Shown: in pieces, positions 1 through 9,028 of the stretch
How the letters are laid out: the number at the start of each line of letters is the position of its first letter
How positions within the stretch are numbered: position 1 is the stretch's first letter
Source: Edaphobacter sp. 4G125
GTDB lineage: Bacteria > Acidobacteriota > Terriglobia > Terriglobales > Acidobacteriaceae
DNA length: 64,000 bases
Assembly (NCBI RefSeq): GCF_014274685.1
Contig: NZ_CP060393.1
Span: 2,539,501 to 2,603,500 of the forward strand
Direction of reading: 5' to 3'
Position numbers and translations under genes: made by a program
The notes under the pieces: model-generated
Seen by the model: the letters and a program-made list of their open reading frames with translations, nothing else
The model's database searches: none
What the model was told of the DNA's origin: nothing

Positions 1-339
1 CGCATCGGTTCCGGTACGAAGATCGATAATCTCGTCCAGGTCGGTCATGGCTCCGACGTAGGAAAAAATACCCTTCTTTGCGCCCAGGTCGGGCTTGCCG
101 GGTCGTCTACGATCGGCAACGCTGTTATCCTTGCCGGGCAGGTGGGCGTTGCGGGACACTGCACGGTCGGGGATGGAGTTATCGCCACGGCCCAAAGTGG
201 CATTCCCGGAGACGTTGAATCAGGAAAAGTCGTCAGCGGCTATCCTGCGATCGATAATCGGCAATGGCTTCGTGTCGTCGCCCTGATGAACCGTCTTCCT
301 GAACTTCTACGAGGACTGAAAAATCCGTCGAAATCATGA
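1..339 (+). CDS. lpxD: UDP-3-O-acylglucosamine N-acyltransferase, C-terminal part (partial)
   Basis: Only the C-terminal 112 residues lie in the window; the gene begins before base 1. LpxD transfers a hydroxyacyl chain to UDP-3-O-acylglucosamine, the third step of lipid A synthesis, in the cytoplasm. The visible part is a left-handed beta-helix of hexapeptide repeats (IGSGTK, VILAGQ, VIATAQ), with the NLVQVGH segment that carries the family's catalytic histidine. It ends in the usual short alpha-helical tail ([17 protein letters not shown]), which packs in the trimer. Related hexapeptide acyltransferases such as LpxA are possible, but the [12 protein letters not shown] end is typical of LpxD. 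No fabZ or lpxA follows, so the usual lpx cluster is not continued here. Confidence 0.9.
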   Translation, partial: RIGSGTKIDNLVQVGHGSDVGKNTLLCAQVGLAGSSTIGNAVILAGQVGVAGHCTVGDGVIATAQSGIPGDVESGKVVSGYPAIDNRQWLRVVALMNRLPELLRGLKNPSKS

Positions 340-375
340 TCTCCCTGCTTTCCGGTCAAAAAACTAAAGTTCACA

Positions 376-1218
376 TTGACGGATGCAGGATCTATTGCAT
401 CTAAATGGCCAATGATCGTGGAACCACCCAACGAAGAGATTCGTGTGCCCGAAAGCACACCCGATGTTCGTGTCCTTCTGCTGGATGACGAACCTGCCAA
501 CCTTCACCTTCGCACAGCGATCCTTCGACAGCACGGATATCATTGCATCCCCGCCTCTACGATCGAAGAAGCGACAGAAGCCTTCAACAATATCGACATC
601 GCCGTTCTTGACTATCACCTCGGCTCTGGACGTTTTGGAACCGAGGTCGCGGCACATCTCCGGCAGAAACGTCCCCAAGTTCCCATCATCATCCTCTCCG
701 CCACTCTCGAACGACATTTTGGCGGAGCTGAAGATATGCATCTGCTGAAGGGTTACAGTTCGGTTGAAGACCTTCTATCCGCCTTGAGTTCGCTGAAAGC
801 CAAGCACCTAGGTTCGCCTGTTGTTGTCGACGCACGTGACTTTTTTTACTCGAGGATCTCACTGGCGATTGGTTCCGATGTGTTGGTCCAAATCTTCGAT
901 GACCACGGAGTGTGGCTCTATTGCAATGACGCCGCCGCTGAATATCTTGGTCAGTCACGTGACTGGTTCCCCGGCCGCTGCGTCTTTGACGAGATGCCTA
1001 CCTTGATGCGCGATTGGCGCGATGTGCTACGGACGGTCGCACAAACCCGGGAGACTTACATTGATCGCACCAGACGCGGCCTTCTTGCTCTTCCGCGTAC
1101 TGGAGAACAAAACGCCACCTGGAGCGTACTCGCTTTTCCGATCACGCTTCACGATAACCGGACCGGGGTTGTATTGACGGCTCGTATCCTTGAACGTTCG
1201 CCCGCGTTCTACGTTTGA
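376..1218 (+). CDS. Response-regulator receiver (REC) protein with C-terminal PAS domain
   Basis: The protein has up to 280 residues. An N-terminal receiver domain (about 30-140) shows the acidic pocket LLLDDEP, the phospho-acceptor Asp79 in AVLDYHLG and the conserved Lys125 in HLLKG. It is followed by a PAS-like sensor domain (about 160-270, VQIFDDHGVWLYCNDAAAEYLG). There is no DNA-binding, GGDEF or kinase domain, so the output is unknown; it may act by protein contact. The first in-frame start is TTG at 376. An ATG at 412 would remove 12 residues of weak character, and neither start has a strong ribosome site. The receiver resembles the one at 22220-22597, suggesting an in-genome family of short receivers. 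Confidence 0.8.
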   Translation: MTDAGSIASKWPMIVEPPNEEIRVPESTPDVRVLLLDDEPANLHLRTAILRQHGYHCIPASTIEEATEAFNNIDIAVLDYHLGSGRFGTEVAAHLRQKRPQVPIIILSATLERHFGGAEDMHLLKGYSSVEDLLSALSSLKAKHLGSPVVVDARDFFYSRISLAIGSDVLVQIFDDHGVWLYCNDAAAEYLGQSRDWFPGRCVFDEMPTLMRDWRDVLRTVAQTRETYIDRTRRGLLALPRTGEQNATWSVLAFPITLHDNRTGVVLTARILERSPAFYV

Positions 1219-1246
1219 ATTCATCACACTGGTACGCTATTAACGT

Positions 1247-1594
1247 ATGCGTCTTTATCGTATTTTGGCTTTGATCCCTGTTATTGCTTTGGCTGGCTGC
1301 CGCTCCGCCTTTGTTACAGCCACCATTCAGAACCGTAGCTCTCAAACCATCGACCTGATCGAAGTCGACTATCCAAGCGCCAGCTTTGGAACGCAATCTC
1401 TCGCCGCAGGCGCCGACTTTCATTATCGCTTCAAGGTTCTGGGCGATGGCAAGATCAAACTCACCTATACGAACTCTGCCCATCAGGAACAGAAGTCAGA
1501 AGGGCCAACACTCAACGAGGGCGATGAGGGTCCTTTGACCATCACGATTCTTCCTCATGAGATTCAATGGCAGAACCATACGCGAGCAAAGTAA
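1247..1594 (+). CDS. Small predicted lipoprotein
   Basis: This 115-residue protein has a classic lipoprotein signal: positive start MRLYR, a hydrophobic stretch and the lipobox LAGC with the acylated cysteine at residue 18. The mature part (about 97 residues) looks like a single small beta-rich domain (TATIQNRSSQTIDLIEVDYP), resembling the immunoglobulin-like folds of small periplasmic lipoproteins. I do not recognise the family. It lies 28 bases after the REC-PAS gene on the same strand and could share its transcript. Location in the inner or outer membrane cannot be decided, although position +2 is Arg and not Asp. Confidence 0.7.
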   Translation: MRLYRILALIPVIALAGCRSAFVTATIQNRSSQTIDLIEVDYPSASFGTQSLAAGADFHYRFKVLGDGKIKLTYTNSAHQEQKSEGPTLNEGDEGPLTITILPHEIQWQNHTRAK

Positions 1595-1658
1595 TTGAAT
1601 TAGTCTGCTGCACAACAAGAAAGCGAAGCCTGATAATCTTCTACACCATCTAACCGCC

Positions 1659-2663
<1,005 letters not shown>

Positions 2664-2671
2664 TTCCAGGC

Positions 2672-2704
2672 ACAGCGGATGCTCTCCCCTTGAGCATCCG
2701 CTGT
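2672..2704. terminator. Bidirectional rho-independent terminator
   Basis: A perfect inverted repeat with 13-base arms (ACAGCGGATGCTC / GAGCATCCGCTGT) and a 7-base loop is followed by TCTTTAA on the plus strand. It lies between the convergent aldo/keto reductase (ends 2663) and the small membrane protein (ends 2708), so it can serve both. Confidence 0.85.
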
Positions 2705-2707
2705 TCT

Positions 2708-2896
2708 TTAATCATCACCTCTCCCATCAACCCGCTTTCTATCGGGCTGCTGTTGAATGTCCGTGTTCGTAAGAGGATTTGTGTGCGAGTCGCCATGTAC
2801 CAGATAAGGCAGTGTCTTCTTATTCCGTGAAGAGTATGCGAACAAAGCGACTAGCGTCAGAATGAAGAGGGCTCCAATCCAAATAAATGTCAGCAT
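2708..2896 (-). CDS. Small single-pass membrane protein
   Basis: This is a 62-residue protein with one N-terminal transmembrane helix (MLTFIWIGALFILTLVALFAY) and a short hydrophilic tail rich in Asp, Gln and Arg. The start at 2896 is chosen because AGGAGA lies about 8 bases upstream; a longer frame begins at 2986 but would add a charged stretch in front of the helix. The family is not recognised. It converges on the aldo/keto reductase across a shared terminator and is divergent from tmk, whose start lies about 110 bases away. Confidence 0.6.
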   Translation of the reverse strand: MLTFIWIGALFILTLVALFAYSSRNKKTLPYLVHGDSHTNPLTNTDIQQQPDRKRVDGRGDD

Positions 2897-3007
2897 CGCG
2901 TCCCATCTCCTGCCGAACTCTACGTTCTGCTGATTAAGATGCCTTTTGCCTGCGATTCGGTAGCTGCGCTCGGCCCGGCTTTCCAACAGAGCCTGCTATC
3001 CTTTCTT

Positions 3008-3682
3008 ATGGCACGTGGTTACTTCATCACTTTCGAAGGATTAGACGGCTCTGGCAAGACCACGCAGCTTCGCCGGCTCACGGCCTGGCTTGAGGCCCAG
3101 AGTCATAAAGTGATCACGCTTCGTCAGCCCGGCGGCACCGCGCTTGGTGACCGTATTCGGTCGATTCTGCTCGATTCCCGCTCTGAATCTACGCTGGGGG
3201 CCATTTCACCGCTTGCCGAAATGGCATTGATGTTTGCCGATCGGGCTCAAGCCATTCACGAAATCATCCTCCCCGCACTTGAATCGGGAGCAATTGTTCT
3301 CTGTGACCGCTACACCGACTCCTCAGAAGCCTATCAGGGGGGCGGCCGTCAACTTGGAAGTGAGCGCATCCTCGCTATGCACCGTGCAGTCTGCGATAAT
3401 CTGCAACCCGATCTTACGTTGCTCCTTCTCCCATCACTCGAAAGTTCCCTTGCGCGTGCACGTCGCCGGAACCAAAGAAATGCTAAGCAGAAGGGGACGG
3501 ACGAAAACCGGTTCGAACGTGAAAACGATGCTTTCTACCATCGTGTCTATGAAGCATACGAGACTATCGCCAATCGAGAATCAAACAGGGTCGTTGCCAT
3601 TCGCAACGATGCCTCCATTGAAGACATCCACCGTCAGATCTGCGAAGTTGTCTCTTCCCGCATTCCTGTTTTAGTTTCCTGA
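3008..3682 (+). CDS. tmk: Thymidylate kinase
   Basis: The enzyme phosphorylates dTMP to dTDP with ATP, an essential step in dTTP supply. The 224-residue protein has the P-loop FEGLDGSGKTTQ near residue 10, the DRY-type motif LCDRYTDSSEAYQGGGR that binds dTMP and the lid region with RARRRNQR. Length is normal for the family. The start at 3008 gives the typical MARGYFITFEGLDG opening; an upstream in-frame start at 2939 would add 23 residues not usual for Tmk. The gene converges on the outer-membrane protein at 3710. Confidence 0.95.
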   Translation: MARGYFITFEGLDGSGKTTQLRRLTAWLEAQSHKVITLRQPGGTALGDRIRSILLDSRSESTLGAISPLAEMALMFADRAQAIHEIILPALESGAIVLCDRYTDSSEAYQGGGRQLGSERILAMHRAVCDNLQPDLTLLLLPSLESSLARARRRNQRNAKQKGTDENRFERENDAFYHRVYEAYETIANRESNRVVAIRNDASIEDIHRQICEVVSSRIPVLVS

Positions 3683-3709
3683 TTCCGCGTTCGGTACGGG
3701 ATTCAGTAT

Positions 3710-4294
3710 CTAACGGATACGAAAGACCAGTCCCCAGCTCACCTGAAGCAATTTCGATGCAGGGTACGACGCAGTCGTATTTCCGAAAGAAGAGTTGCTG
3801 ATGGTCGACAATGAGCCGTACCCAACCTCAAGAACCTTGAGATCAAAGTAGCGGTTCAGTTTGTAGTCTGCGCCGCCGTAGACCGCATATTGTCCGCGAT
3901 TGAGATGGATCGAGGTATGCGGCGCTCGCGTTGTTCCCAGACCTCCCGAAACCTGAACATACGGACGCCAGGAAGGAGAGAAAGACTTCATCACTACCCG
4001 TCCACCGACCAGAAAGCTGTTCAGCCTCGCGTCGTTTCCTCCCACCACGGTGTCTCGAAGATCCACTCCTACATCCACATTCTTTCCATGGAAAAAATCG
4101 TCGTAAAAACCGATATTCGCGCCCCAGAACATCCGCGAGGTGGTTCCCTGTCCCAGGAACGAAAAGATGCCTGAATCAGACTGCGAATTGCTAACCCGGA
4201 TTCCTATGGGGTTTATGTACACCCCCATCTGCGCATGGGACGGAAGTACAAAGAAGGAAAACACAGAGAGAAGCACAGAAAGGCACAATTTCAT
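3710..4294 (-). CDS. Outer-membrane beta-barrel protein, OmpW/OmpA-like size
   Basis: The protein has 194 residues, with a cleavable signal peptide (MKLCLSVLLSVFSFFVLPSHAQ) and a mature part of alternating hydrophobic and polar strands. It ends in an aromatic/charged strand (LLQVSWGLVFRIR), as expected for a small 8-stranded outer-membrane barrel. Phrases such as FLVGGRVVMKSFSPSWRPYVQVSGG and YGGADYKLNRYFDLKVLEVGYG match the strand-turn pattern of surface barrels. No specific function can be given. It is the last gene of a same-strand run with the PEBP protein and the ABC exporter upstream. Confidence 0.75.
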   Translation of the reverse strand: MKLCLSVLLSVFSFFVLPSHAQMGVYINPIGIRVSNSQSDSGIFSFLGQGTTSRMFWGANIGFYDDFFHGKNVDVGVDLRDTVVGGNDARLNSFLVGGRVVMKSFSPSWRPYVQVSGGLGTTRAPHTSIHLNRGQYAVYGGADYKLNRYFDLKVLEVGYGSLSTISNSSFGNTTASYPASKLLQVSWGLVFRIR

Positions 4295-4406
4295 CTACAA
4301 AATCCTTGAGTAAAGACCATAAGCAGCGTCTGGGTCGAAGACGTGCATCTGGGAACTAGCTTAAAGCAATGTTAAAGCTAATTCCGGTTCATCCATACTA
4401 CTTCAT

Positions 4407-5039
4407 TCAATTTCGATTGATCCTGGGATTCAGCGAATACTTCCCAGTCAGGCTCGCTTTGGACAAAACATGCCCCTGTATCGCTGCCAAAATATTCTCC
4501 GATGTCAGTTCACCGTCTACCTCCAGCGCTTTTGTGTCCAGAGCATATAACGTAAAGACGTAGTGGTGCATGATGGAATCATTCCAGGGAGGGCAGGGTC
4601 CATCATAGCCAAAGTAATCCCCTTCCATCTGCGGGTCACTTGCAAACCATTGGGTGTAGTGATTGATCCCATGCCGCATCCCGCCGGGAGCTGCCGGGCC
4701 ACGCTTCCCATGGGGAGTAACCCCATTGCTCTGGCTTCCTGCAGCGATCTCGCCCACGGATGCCGGGATGTCGATTAATAACCAGTGATAGAAGTTCACG
4801 CGGAGAAGGTCTGATGAAACTTCTCTTCCCTCTTTGTTTACATCATCTCCCTTACTAGACACATCAGGATCGTGAACGATCAGAGCAAAGGATTCAGTCC
4901 CTGCTGGAGCAGCCGACCATGCAAGATGGGGATTTCGGTTCGCGCTGAGTGCAATATGATTCTCCGCGCTTTCGATAGCGAAACAAAACTCACCCGGAAT
5001 CAATTCACCATCTTTGAAACTATTACTCGTCAACTGCAT
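4407..5039 (-). CDS. YbhB/YbcL-family protein (PEBP, Raf-kinase-inhibitor-like)
   Basis: This is a 210-residue phosphatidylethanolamine-binding-protein fold. Signature segments are NPHLAWSAAPAGTESFALIVHDPD, with the ligand-site Asp-Pro, then FYHWLLIDIPASV, GKRGPAAPGG, the YFGYDGPCPP(W) motif and HHYVFTLYALD. The bacterial members have no firmly known substrate. I chose the start at 5039 because GGGGAGGAG lies just upstream; a longer frame from 5069 would include the ribosome site itself. It follows the ABC transporter by 43 bases on the same strand and may be co-transcribed. Confidence 0.88.
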   Translation of the reverse strand: MQLTSNSFKDGELIPGEFCFAIESAENHIALSANRNPHLAWSAAPAGTESFALIVHDPDVSSKGDDVNKEGREVSSDLLRVNFYHWLLIDIPASVGEIAAGSQSNGVTPHGKRGPAAPGGMRHGINHYTQWFASDPQMEGDYFGYDGPCPPWNDSIMHHYVFTLYALDTKALEVDGELTSENILAAIQGHVLSKASLTGKYSLNPRINRN

Positions 5040-5082
5040 GAAACTCTCCTCCCCTTTCTCGTGATCCAATTAAAACTTGGAC

Positions 5083-6984
5083 TTAGACCTCTGACGTCTC
5101 CGGCTCCTCCACCTTATCTCCTTCGCCGGGAGCAAGAAATAGGTTCGATTCCAACCCATGTTGGCGTGTGTATAGGTCGTAATAACGGCCACCCATTGCA
5201 TACAGCGCCTCATGCGTCCCGCGTTCGACGATATCGCCTTGTTCTACGACAAGGATCTGATCGGCTCGCCGAATCGTAGAGAGTCGATGGGCAATCACGA
5301 ACGTCGTTCTACCTTGCATCAGATGATTCAGGCCAGCCTGGATCATTGCTTCAGACTCCGAGTCGAGAGAACTGGTGGCCTCGTCCAGAATCAGAATGCG
5401 AGGATCTGCCAGGATTGCTCGTGCAATCGAAAGTCGTTGCCGTTGCCCGCCAGAAAGCTTCACACCACGTTCACCTACGATCGTCTCGTAGCCATCCGAG
5501 AATCGTTCTGCGAACTCATCCACGCGGGCAATACGACAAGCATTCAGGAACTCCTCTTTGGTAGCTGCAGGATGCGAAAACAGAATGTTTTCACGAATCG
5601 TTCCATCAAATAGAAAAGTCTCCTGCAATACAACACCCAACTGACTCCTGTAGCTTGGCAAGCGGACTGTAGCGAGATCCACACCATCGACCAGGACCTG
5701 CCCTGTCGTAGCGGTATGAAAAGCACAGACAAGGGAGATAATCGTCGACTTACCTGAACCAGATGAACCCACCAGTGCGGTAACGCTCCCTGGGTGCGAC
5801 TCAAAGCTGATACCGTGCAGCACTGTTTTATCCGGCTCATACGCAAACGTCACGTCTCGAAAAACGACCTCTCCCCGCAATGACTCAAGTTCATTTGTAC
5901 GGCGAGGATCTGCATCTTCGGTCTTTTCTCCGAGTAGTTCGATAGTACGATCTAGTCCAGCAGCAGCCTCTGTCAATTGCGTTCCGATGGAAACCAACTG
6001 CACGATGGGTGCAATCATAAACGCTAAGAACATTACATAAGTGACATAACCACCAGTTGTGAGCTTGCCTCCAATCATCTGATGGGCTCCCAGATACATC
6101 ACCAGAGCGCCAACAAGGCCGAGTACGACCGTGGAGGCCAGCGACATCAGCGACTGCGCCGTCAGAGACGAGATCACATTGGCCAAAAGTCGATGTGCCC
6201 CTAAGGCAAACGTTTCCGCTTCACTCTCTTCTGCGTGATAACCCTTAATCACGCGCACCCCCCCCAGTGATTCCGTTAGCCTTCCCGTCACTTCGGAGTT
6301 GATCTTGGCTCTCTCACGAAAGATGGGACGAATCGTCTTAAAAGCCCGTTGCAGAATCAAGCCAAAGATCACAAGGATGGCAAACGTCACCAGCGTCATC
6401 TGTACGCTAAGGTGAATGAGATAACCAAAGGCAAATAACGCCGTAAGAAGGCCGCCAAGGAAATCGATGATGCCAGTTCCGATCAGGTTCCGGACACCTT
6501 CAACATCAGTCATAATGCGGGCCACCAGAGCACCGGTGCGGTTGGCGTCATAAAACGCAACTGGAAGACTTCCAACATGCTGTTGTGCCTTGATGCGTAG
6601 TTCAGCTATTAGTCGCTGCCCTTCCTTGGAAAGAAGCTGGGTGAGAGTGTAAGAAGTAATACCCTGCACAATAGTCGCTGCCACAACCACACCGATAATG
6701 ATTGGCAACTGGTTGACCAGGTGTTTTCCTACCACGTTATCGATCAGATATCGCGCAGAACCAGGAAGGATCAGTCCGCTCGCACGATTGATGACCATGA
6801 GCAGGAAACTGCCACCTAGCAGTAGCGCGCGCGGCTTCATCAGCTTCCACATCTCAGGAAGCACTCTCTGCAGATTCGGTTTTTGACGGGTAGGTGTATC
6901 GACGGAACTTCGTGTGCTTCTCGACGGGCGGTCGGCAGCTTTTAGTCCTGGCGCTCCGAAGCTGGCAGGTCCGATAGAAGGCAT
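5083..6984 (-). CDS. ABC exporter, fused membrane and ATPase domains (MsbA-like)
   Basis: This 633-residue half-transporter works as a homodimer in the inner membrane. Residues about 50-340 form the six-helix exporter domain; residues about 370-600 form the ATPase with Walker A (GSSGSGKST), Q-loop (VVLQETFLFDG), signature LSGGQRQRLSIARA, Walker B (ILILDEATSSLD) and H-loop (IAHRLSTI). All catalytic residues are present. MsbA-type proteins flip lipid A-core or export drugs and lipids; the substrate here is not determined by sequence. The first 40 residues are basic and Ser/Pro-rich, probably a cytoplasmic extension. The PEBP and barrel genes follow on the same strand. Confidence 0.92.
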   Translation of the reverse strand: MPSIGPASFGAPGLKAADRPSRSTRSSVDTPTRQKPNLQRVLPEMWKLMKPRALLLGGSFLLMVINRASGLILPGSARYLIDNVVGKHLVNQLPIIIGVVVAATIVQGITSYTLTQLLSKEGQRLIAELRIKAQQHVGSLPVAFYDANRTGALVARIMTDVEGVRNLIGTGIIDFLGGLLTALFAFGYLIHLSVQMTLVTFAILVIFGLILQRAFKTIRPIFRERAKINSEVTGRLTESLGGVRVIKGYHAEESEAETFALGAHRLLANVISSLTAQSLMSLASTVVLGLVGALVMYLGAHQMIGGKLTTGGYVTYVMFLAFMIAPIVQLVSIGTQLTEAAAGLDRTIELLGEKTEDADPRRTNELESLRGEVVFRDVTFAYEPDKTVLHGISFESHPGSVTALVGSSGSGKSTIISLVCAFHTATTGQVLVDGVDLATVRLPSYRSQLGVVLQETFLFDGTIRENILFSHPAATKEEFLNACRIARVDEFAERFSDGYETIVGERGVKLSGGQRQRLSIARAILADPRILILDEATSSLDSESEAMIQAGLNHLMQGRTTFVIAHRLSTIRRADQILVVEQGDIVERGTHEALYAMGGRYYDLYTRQHGLESNLFLAPGEGDKVEEPETSEV

Positions 6985-7055
6985 CTTATTGGCAGTTTAC
7001 GCTTCTATCGGCAGCTACGGAGTCCCAGGATATGCAAATTGGATCGGACACCCGC

Positions 7056-7430
7056 CTAGCTTCGTTGCACTCGCGCGTTGATAAACGAACGCACACAGAA
7101 CAACACATAAATCAGACACAGAAGTGACATCGCTGCCTTTTCAAGAACGGCAACAGGATGCGCGTATTCTGCCCCATGCGATAGCCGCATGGCCTGAATT
7201 CCTGCCGGCAGCGTACCGAGAAACGCCAGTAACGCCACCGTCACCGAGATGTGCATCCACAGCATTCGTTTCTTAGGATCGGGCGTGTTCGAGAGAATGC
7301 CAAAGATGGCAAACACGACCCCCACACCAGAAGGAATCAGCGCGGTCGGATGCGCGCTTCCGGTAGAAACAAAGCCGATCAATCCCAATAAAATCAGCAG
7401 TACTGCAAATACAATCGTCAACTTTGCCAT
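7056..7430 (-). CDS. Four-helix membrane protein of unknown function
   Basis: This 124-residue protein has four predicted membrane helices (residues about 3-23, 30-47, 56-76 and 93-114) joined by short loops, with PDPKKRM forming a positive cytoplasmic loop. The pattern resembles small inner-membrane proteins such as the DoxX-like or DUF4149-type groups, but I cannot assign it firmly. AAGGAG lies 11 bases before the ATG at 7430. It is divergent from the CBS-domain gene across 164 bases. Confidence 0.7.
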   Translation of the reverse strand: MAKLTIVFAVLLILLGLIGFVSTGSAHPTALIPSGVGVVFAIFGILSNTPDPKKRMLWMHISVTVALLAFLGTLPAGIQAMRLSHGAEYAHPVAVLEKAAMSLLCLIYVLFCVRSFINARVQRS

Positions 7431-7594
7431 AAATACCTACGCTCCTTGAAGTTCGCCGCACGTCGGCAATCCACAGAATACCTGATCTGGGCGCCCCCTT
7501 TGCCAAACACGCCAATACGAGACTAAGCTGCTTCTCTGCTTGAGCGCAGCTATATCGAGCAGGTTCTTAATTATTTGCCATTTGGAGACCGTCT

Positions 7595-8038
7595 ATGAGT
7601 GAGCTGGCATCCACAGTCGGTGCGGTTCTAAAGAAAAAATCTCGCGATATCTGGTCCGCAACTCCCGACACTTCTGTATATCGCTGCATGGAAATCATGG
7701 CCGAAAGAGAGATCGGCGCTCTTCTCGTTATGCAGGAAAACGATCTTATCGGAGTGATCTCTGAACGGGATTATGCGCGCAAAGTAATTCTTCAGGGCCG
7801 CTCCTCGAAAGAAACCGCTGCGTCTGAGATCATGAGCAGCCCAGCCTTATGCGTCTCACCCGAGCATACGATTGGAGACTGTATGCTGATCATGACAAGA
7901 AATCGCATCCGGCACCTGCCTGTCCGAGAAGGTTCCAAGGTCATTGGAGTTGTCTCCATCGGAGATCTTGTGAACTGGATCATTACCGAACAGGAAGAGA
8001 CAATCCGCCATCTCGAAGCCTATATCTGTAGCAGCTGA
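7595..8038 (+). CDS. CBS-domain pair protein
   Basis: This 147-residue protein consists of two CBS motifs (about 18-70 and 80-135), which together form one Bateman module that binds adenosyl nucleotides. Typical segments are MAEREIGALLVMQENDLIGVISERDY and MTRNRIRHLPVREGSKVIGVVSIGDL. There is no fused effector domain, so it probably signals by contact with another protein. GGAGA stands 7 bases before the ATG. It ends four bases before the convergent SCO gene. Confidence 0.92.
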   Translation: MSELASTVGAVLKKKSRDIWSATPDTSVYRCMEIMAEREIGALLVMQENDLIGVISERDYARKVILQGRSSKETAASEIMSSPALCVSPEHTIGDCMLIMTRNRIRHLPVREGSKVIGVVSIGDLVNWIITEQEETIRHLEAYICSS

Positions 8039-8041
8039 AAA

Positions 8042-8947
8042 CTACTCCGCAGCTGCTTTCTTGATCACCGCAACGACCTCTTCCGGTTTCCATTCGTTGG
8101 TAGGAAACCAGGCTGCGATCTTGCCATCCTTTCCAATCACCACGGTCGAGAGGGAATGGTTCAAGGTTTGGTTCTCCCCTGGTGTAATTCCTACGCCAAA
8201 GAATTGCGCCACTTGCGGTAGTTCCTTCTCAGAGGGAGCGGCAAAATCCCAGTGCTCAAAGGCCTCCTTGGCATGTTTCCCCGCATAAGCCTCGCCATAC
8301 GTTCGCAGCACCGCGGGCGTATCGTAAGACGGATCGAAGCTAATACTGAGCAGATGCGTCTTTTTGTACAGTGCATCATCCCCTGCGAGCTGCTGGTCAA
8401 TCTCTGCGAAGTTCTGGCTCATCCGCGGGCAGTAATCGGCCAAAGGACAGCGCGTATAGATGAACGTAGCGACCAGAACCTTTCCATGAAACTGCCCCAG
8501 ATGGATCGTTTTAGCGCTCTGATTCAACATCCGGAAATCAGGAACGACATCGCCAACCTGCGGAACATGATATTGAGCCGCCGGTTTATAGTCGGGTCGC
8601 GCCTGGGCAACAATGACGATGTTATCCAACTGCGGATCGCGAAAACCTGCTGCATCCTGCTGAACATGAATGGTAGCGGTAATGCGATCGCCGGGATGCA
8701 ATTCGCCCACGATGCCGGGATCTTTCAGCTTATAAGGCATCGTCATCGCCTCCATAAAGCCGGGCACATCCTCATGGTCCAGAGTCACGTGCGTAGCGTC
8801 GGTACTGACGACTTTACCTTTTACCTGGAAAGTCTTTTCGGGATATTTAGAAGAGGATTCCTTCTTCCCTTCCTGGCGGCAGCCAGTAAATATTCCGCAG
8901 AATGCAATCAGGAAAAAGGCAATATAAACCGGATATCTTCGATGCAC
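8042..8947 (-). CDS. CusF-like copper-binding domain fused to SCO1/SenC domain, lipoprotein
   Basis: The start is GTG at 8947, with GGAG six bases upstream; this gives 301 residues beginning with a membrane/lipoprotein signal that ends in FTGC (Cys23). Residues about 38-115 form a CusF-type copper-binding domain (HEDVPGFMEAMTMPYKL, with the His and the Met-x-Met pair). Residues about 125-295 form the thioredoxin-fold SCO1/SenC domain, which delivers copper to the CuA site of cytochrome c oxidase. Its metal cysteines are Cys167 and Cys173, spaced C-x5-C where SCO1 has C-x3-C, and the partner histidine is His264 (LNHSLS). The fusion suggests copper capture and delivery in one periplasmic protein. 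No oxidase genes are nearby. Confidence 0.88.
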   Translation of the reverse strand: MHRRYPVYIAFFLIAFCGIFTGCRQEGKKESSSKYPEKTFQVKGKVVSTDATHVTLDHEDVPGFMEAMTMPYKLKDPGIVGELHPGDRITATIHVQQDAAGFRDPQLDNIVIVAQARPDYKPAAQYHVPQVGDVVPDFRMLNQSAKTIHLGQFHGKVLVATFIYTRCPLADYCPRMSQNFAEIDQQLAGDDALYKKTHLLSISFDPSYDTPAVLRTYGEAYAGKHAKEAFEHWDFAAPSEKELPQVAQFFGVGITPGENQTLNHSLSTVVIGKDGKIAAWFPTNEWKPEEVVAVIKKAAAE

Positions 8948-9028
8948 AAAAAGCTCCTTTTTTGAGGATACATCCCCTTCGGCATGAACATTCTTTTCCT
9001 CGAAGATCCAGAGTATAACCAAAGATAT

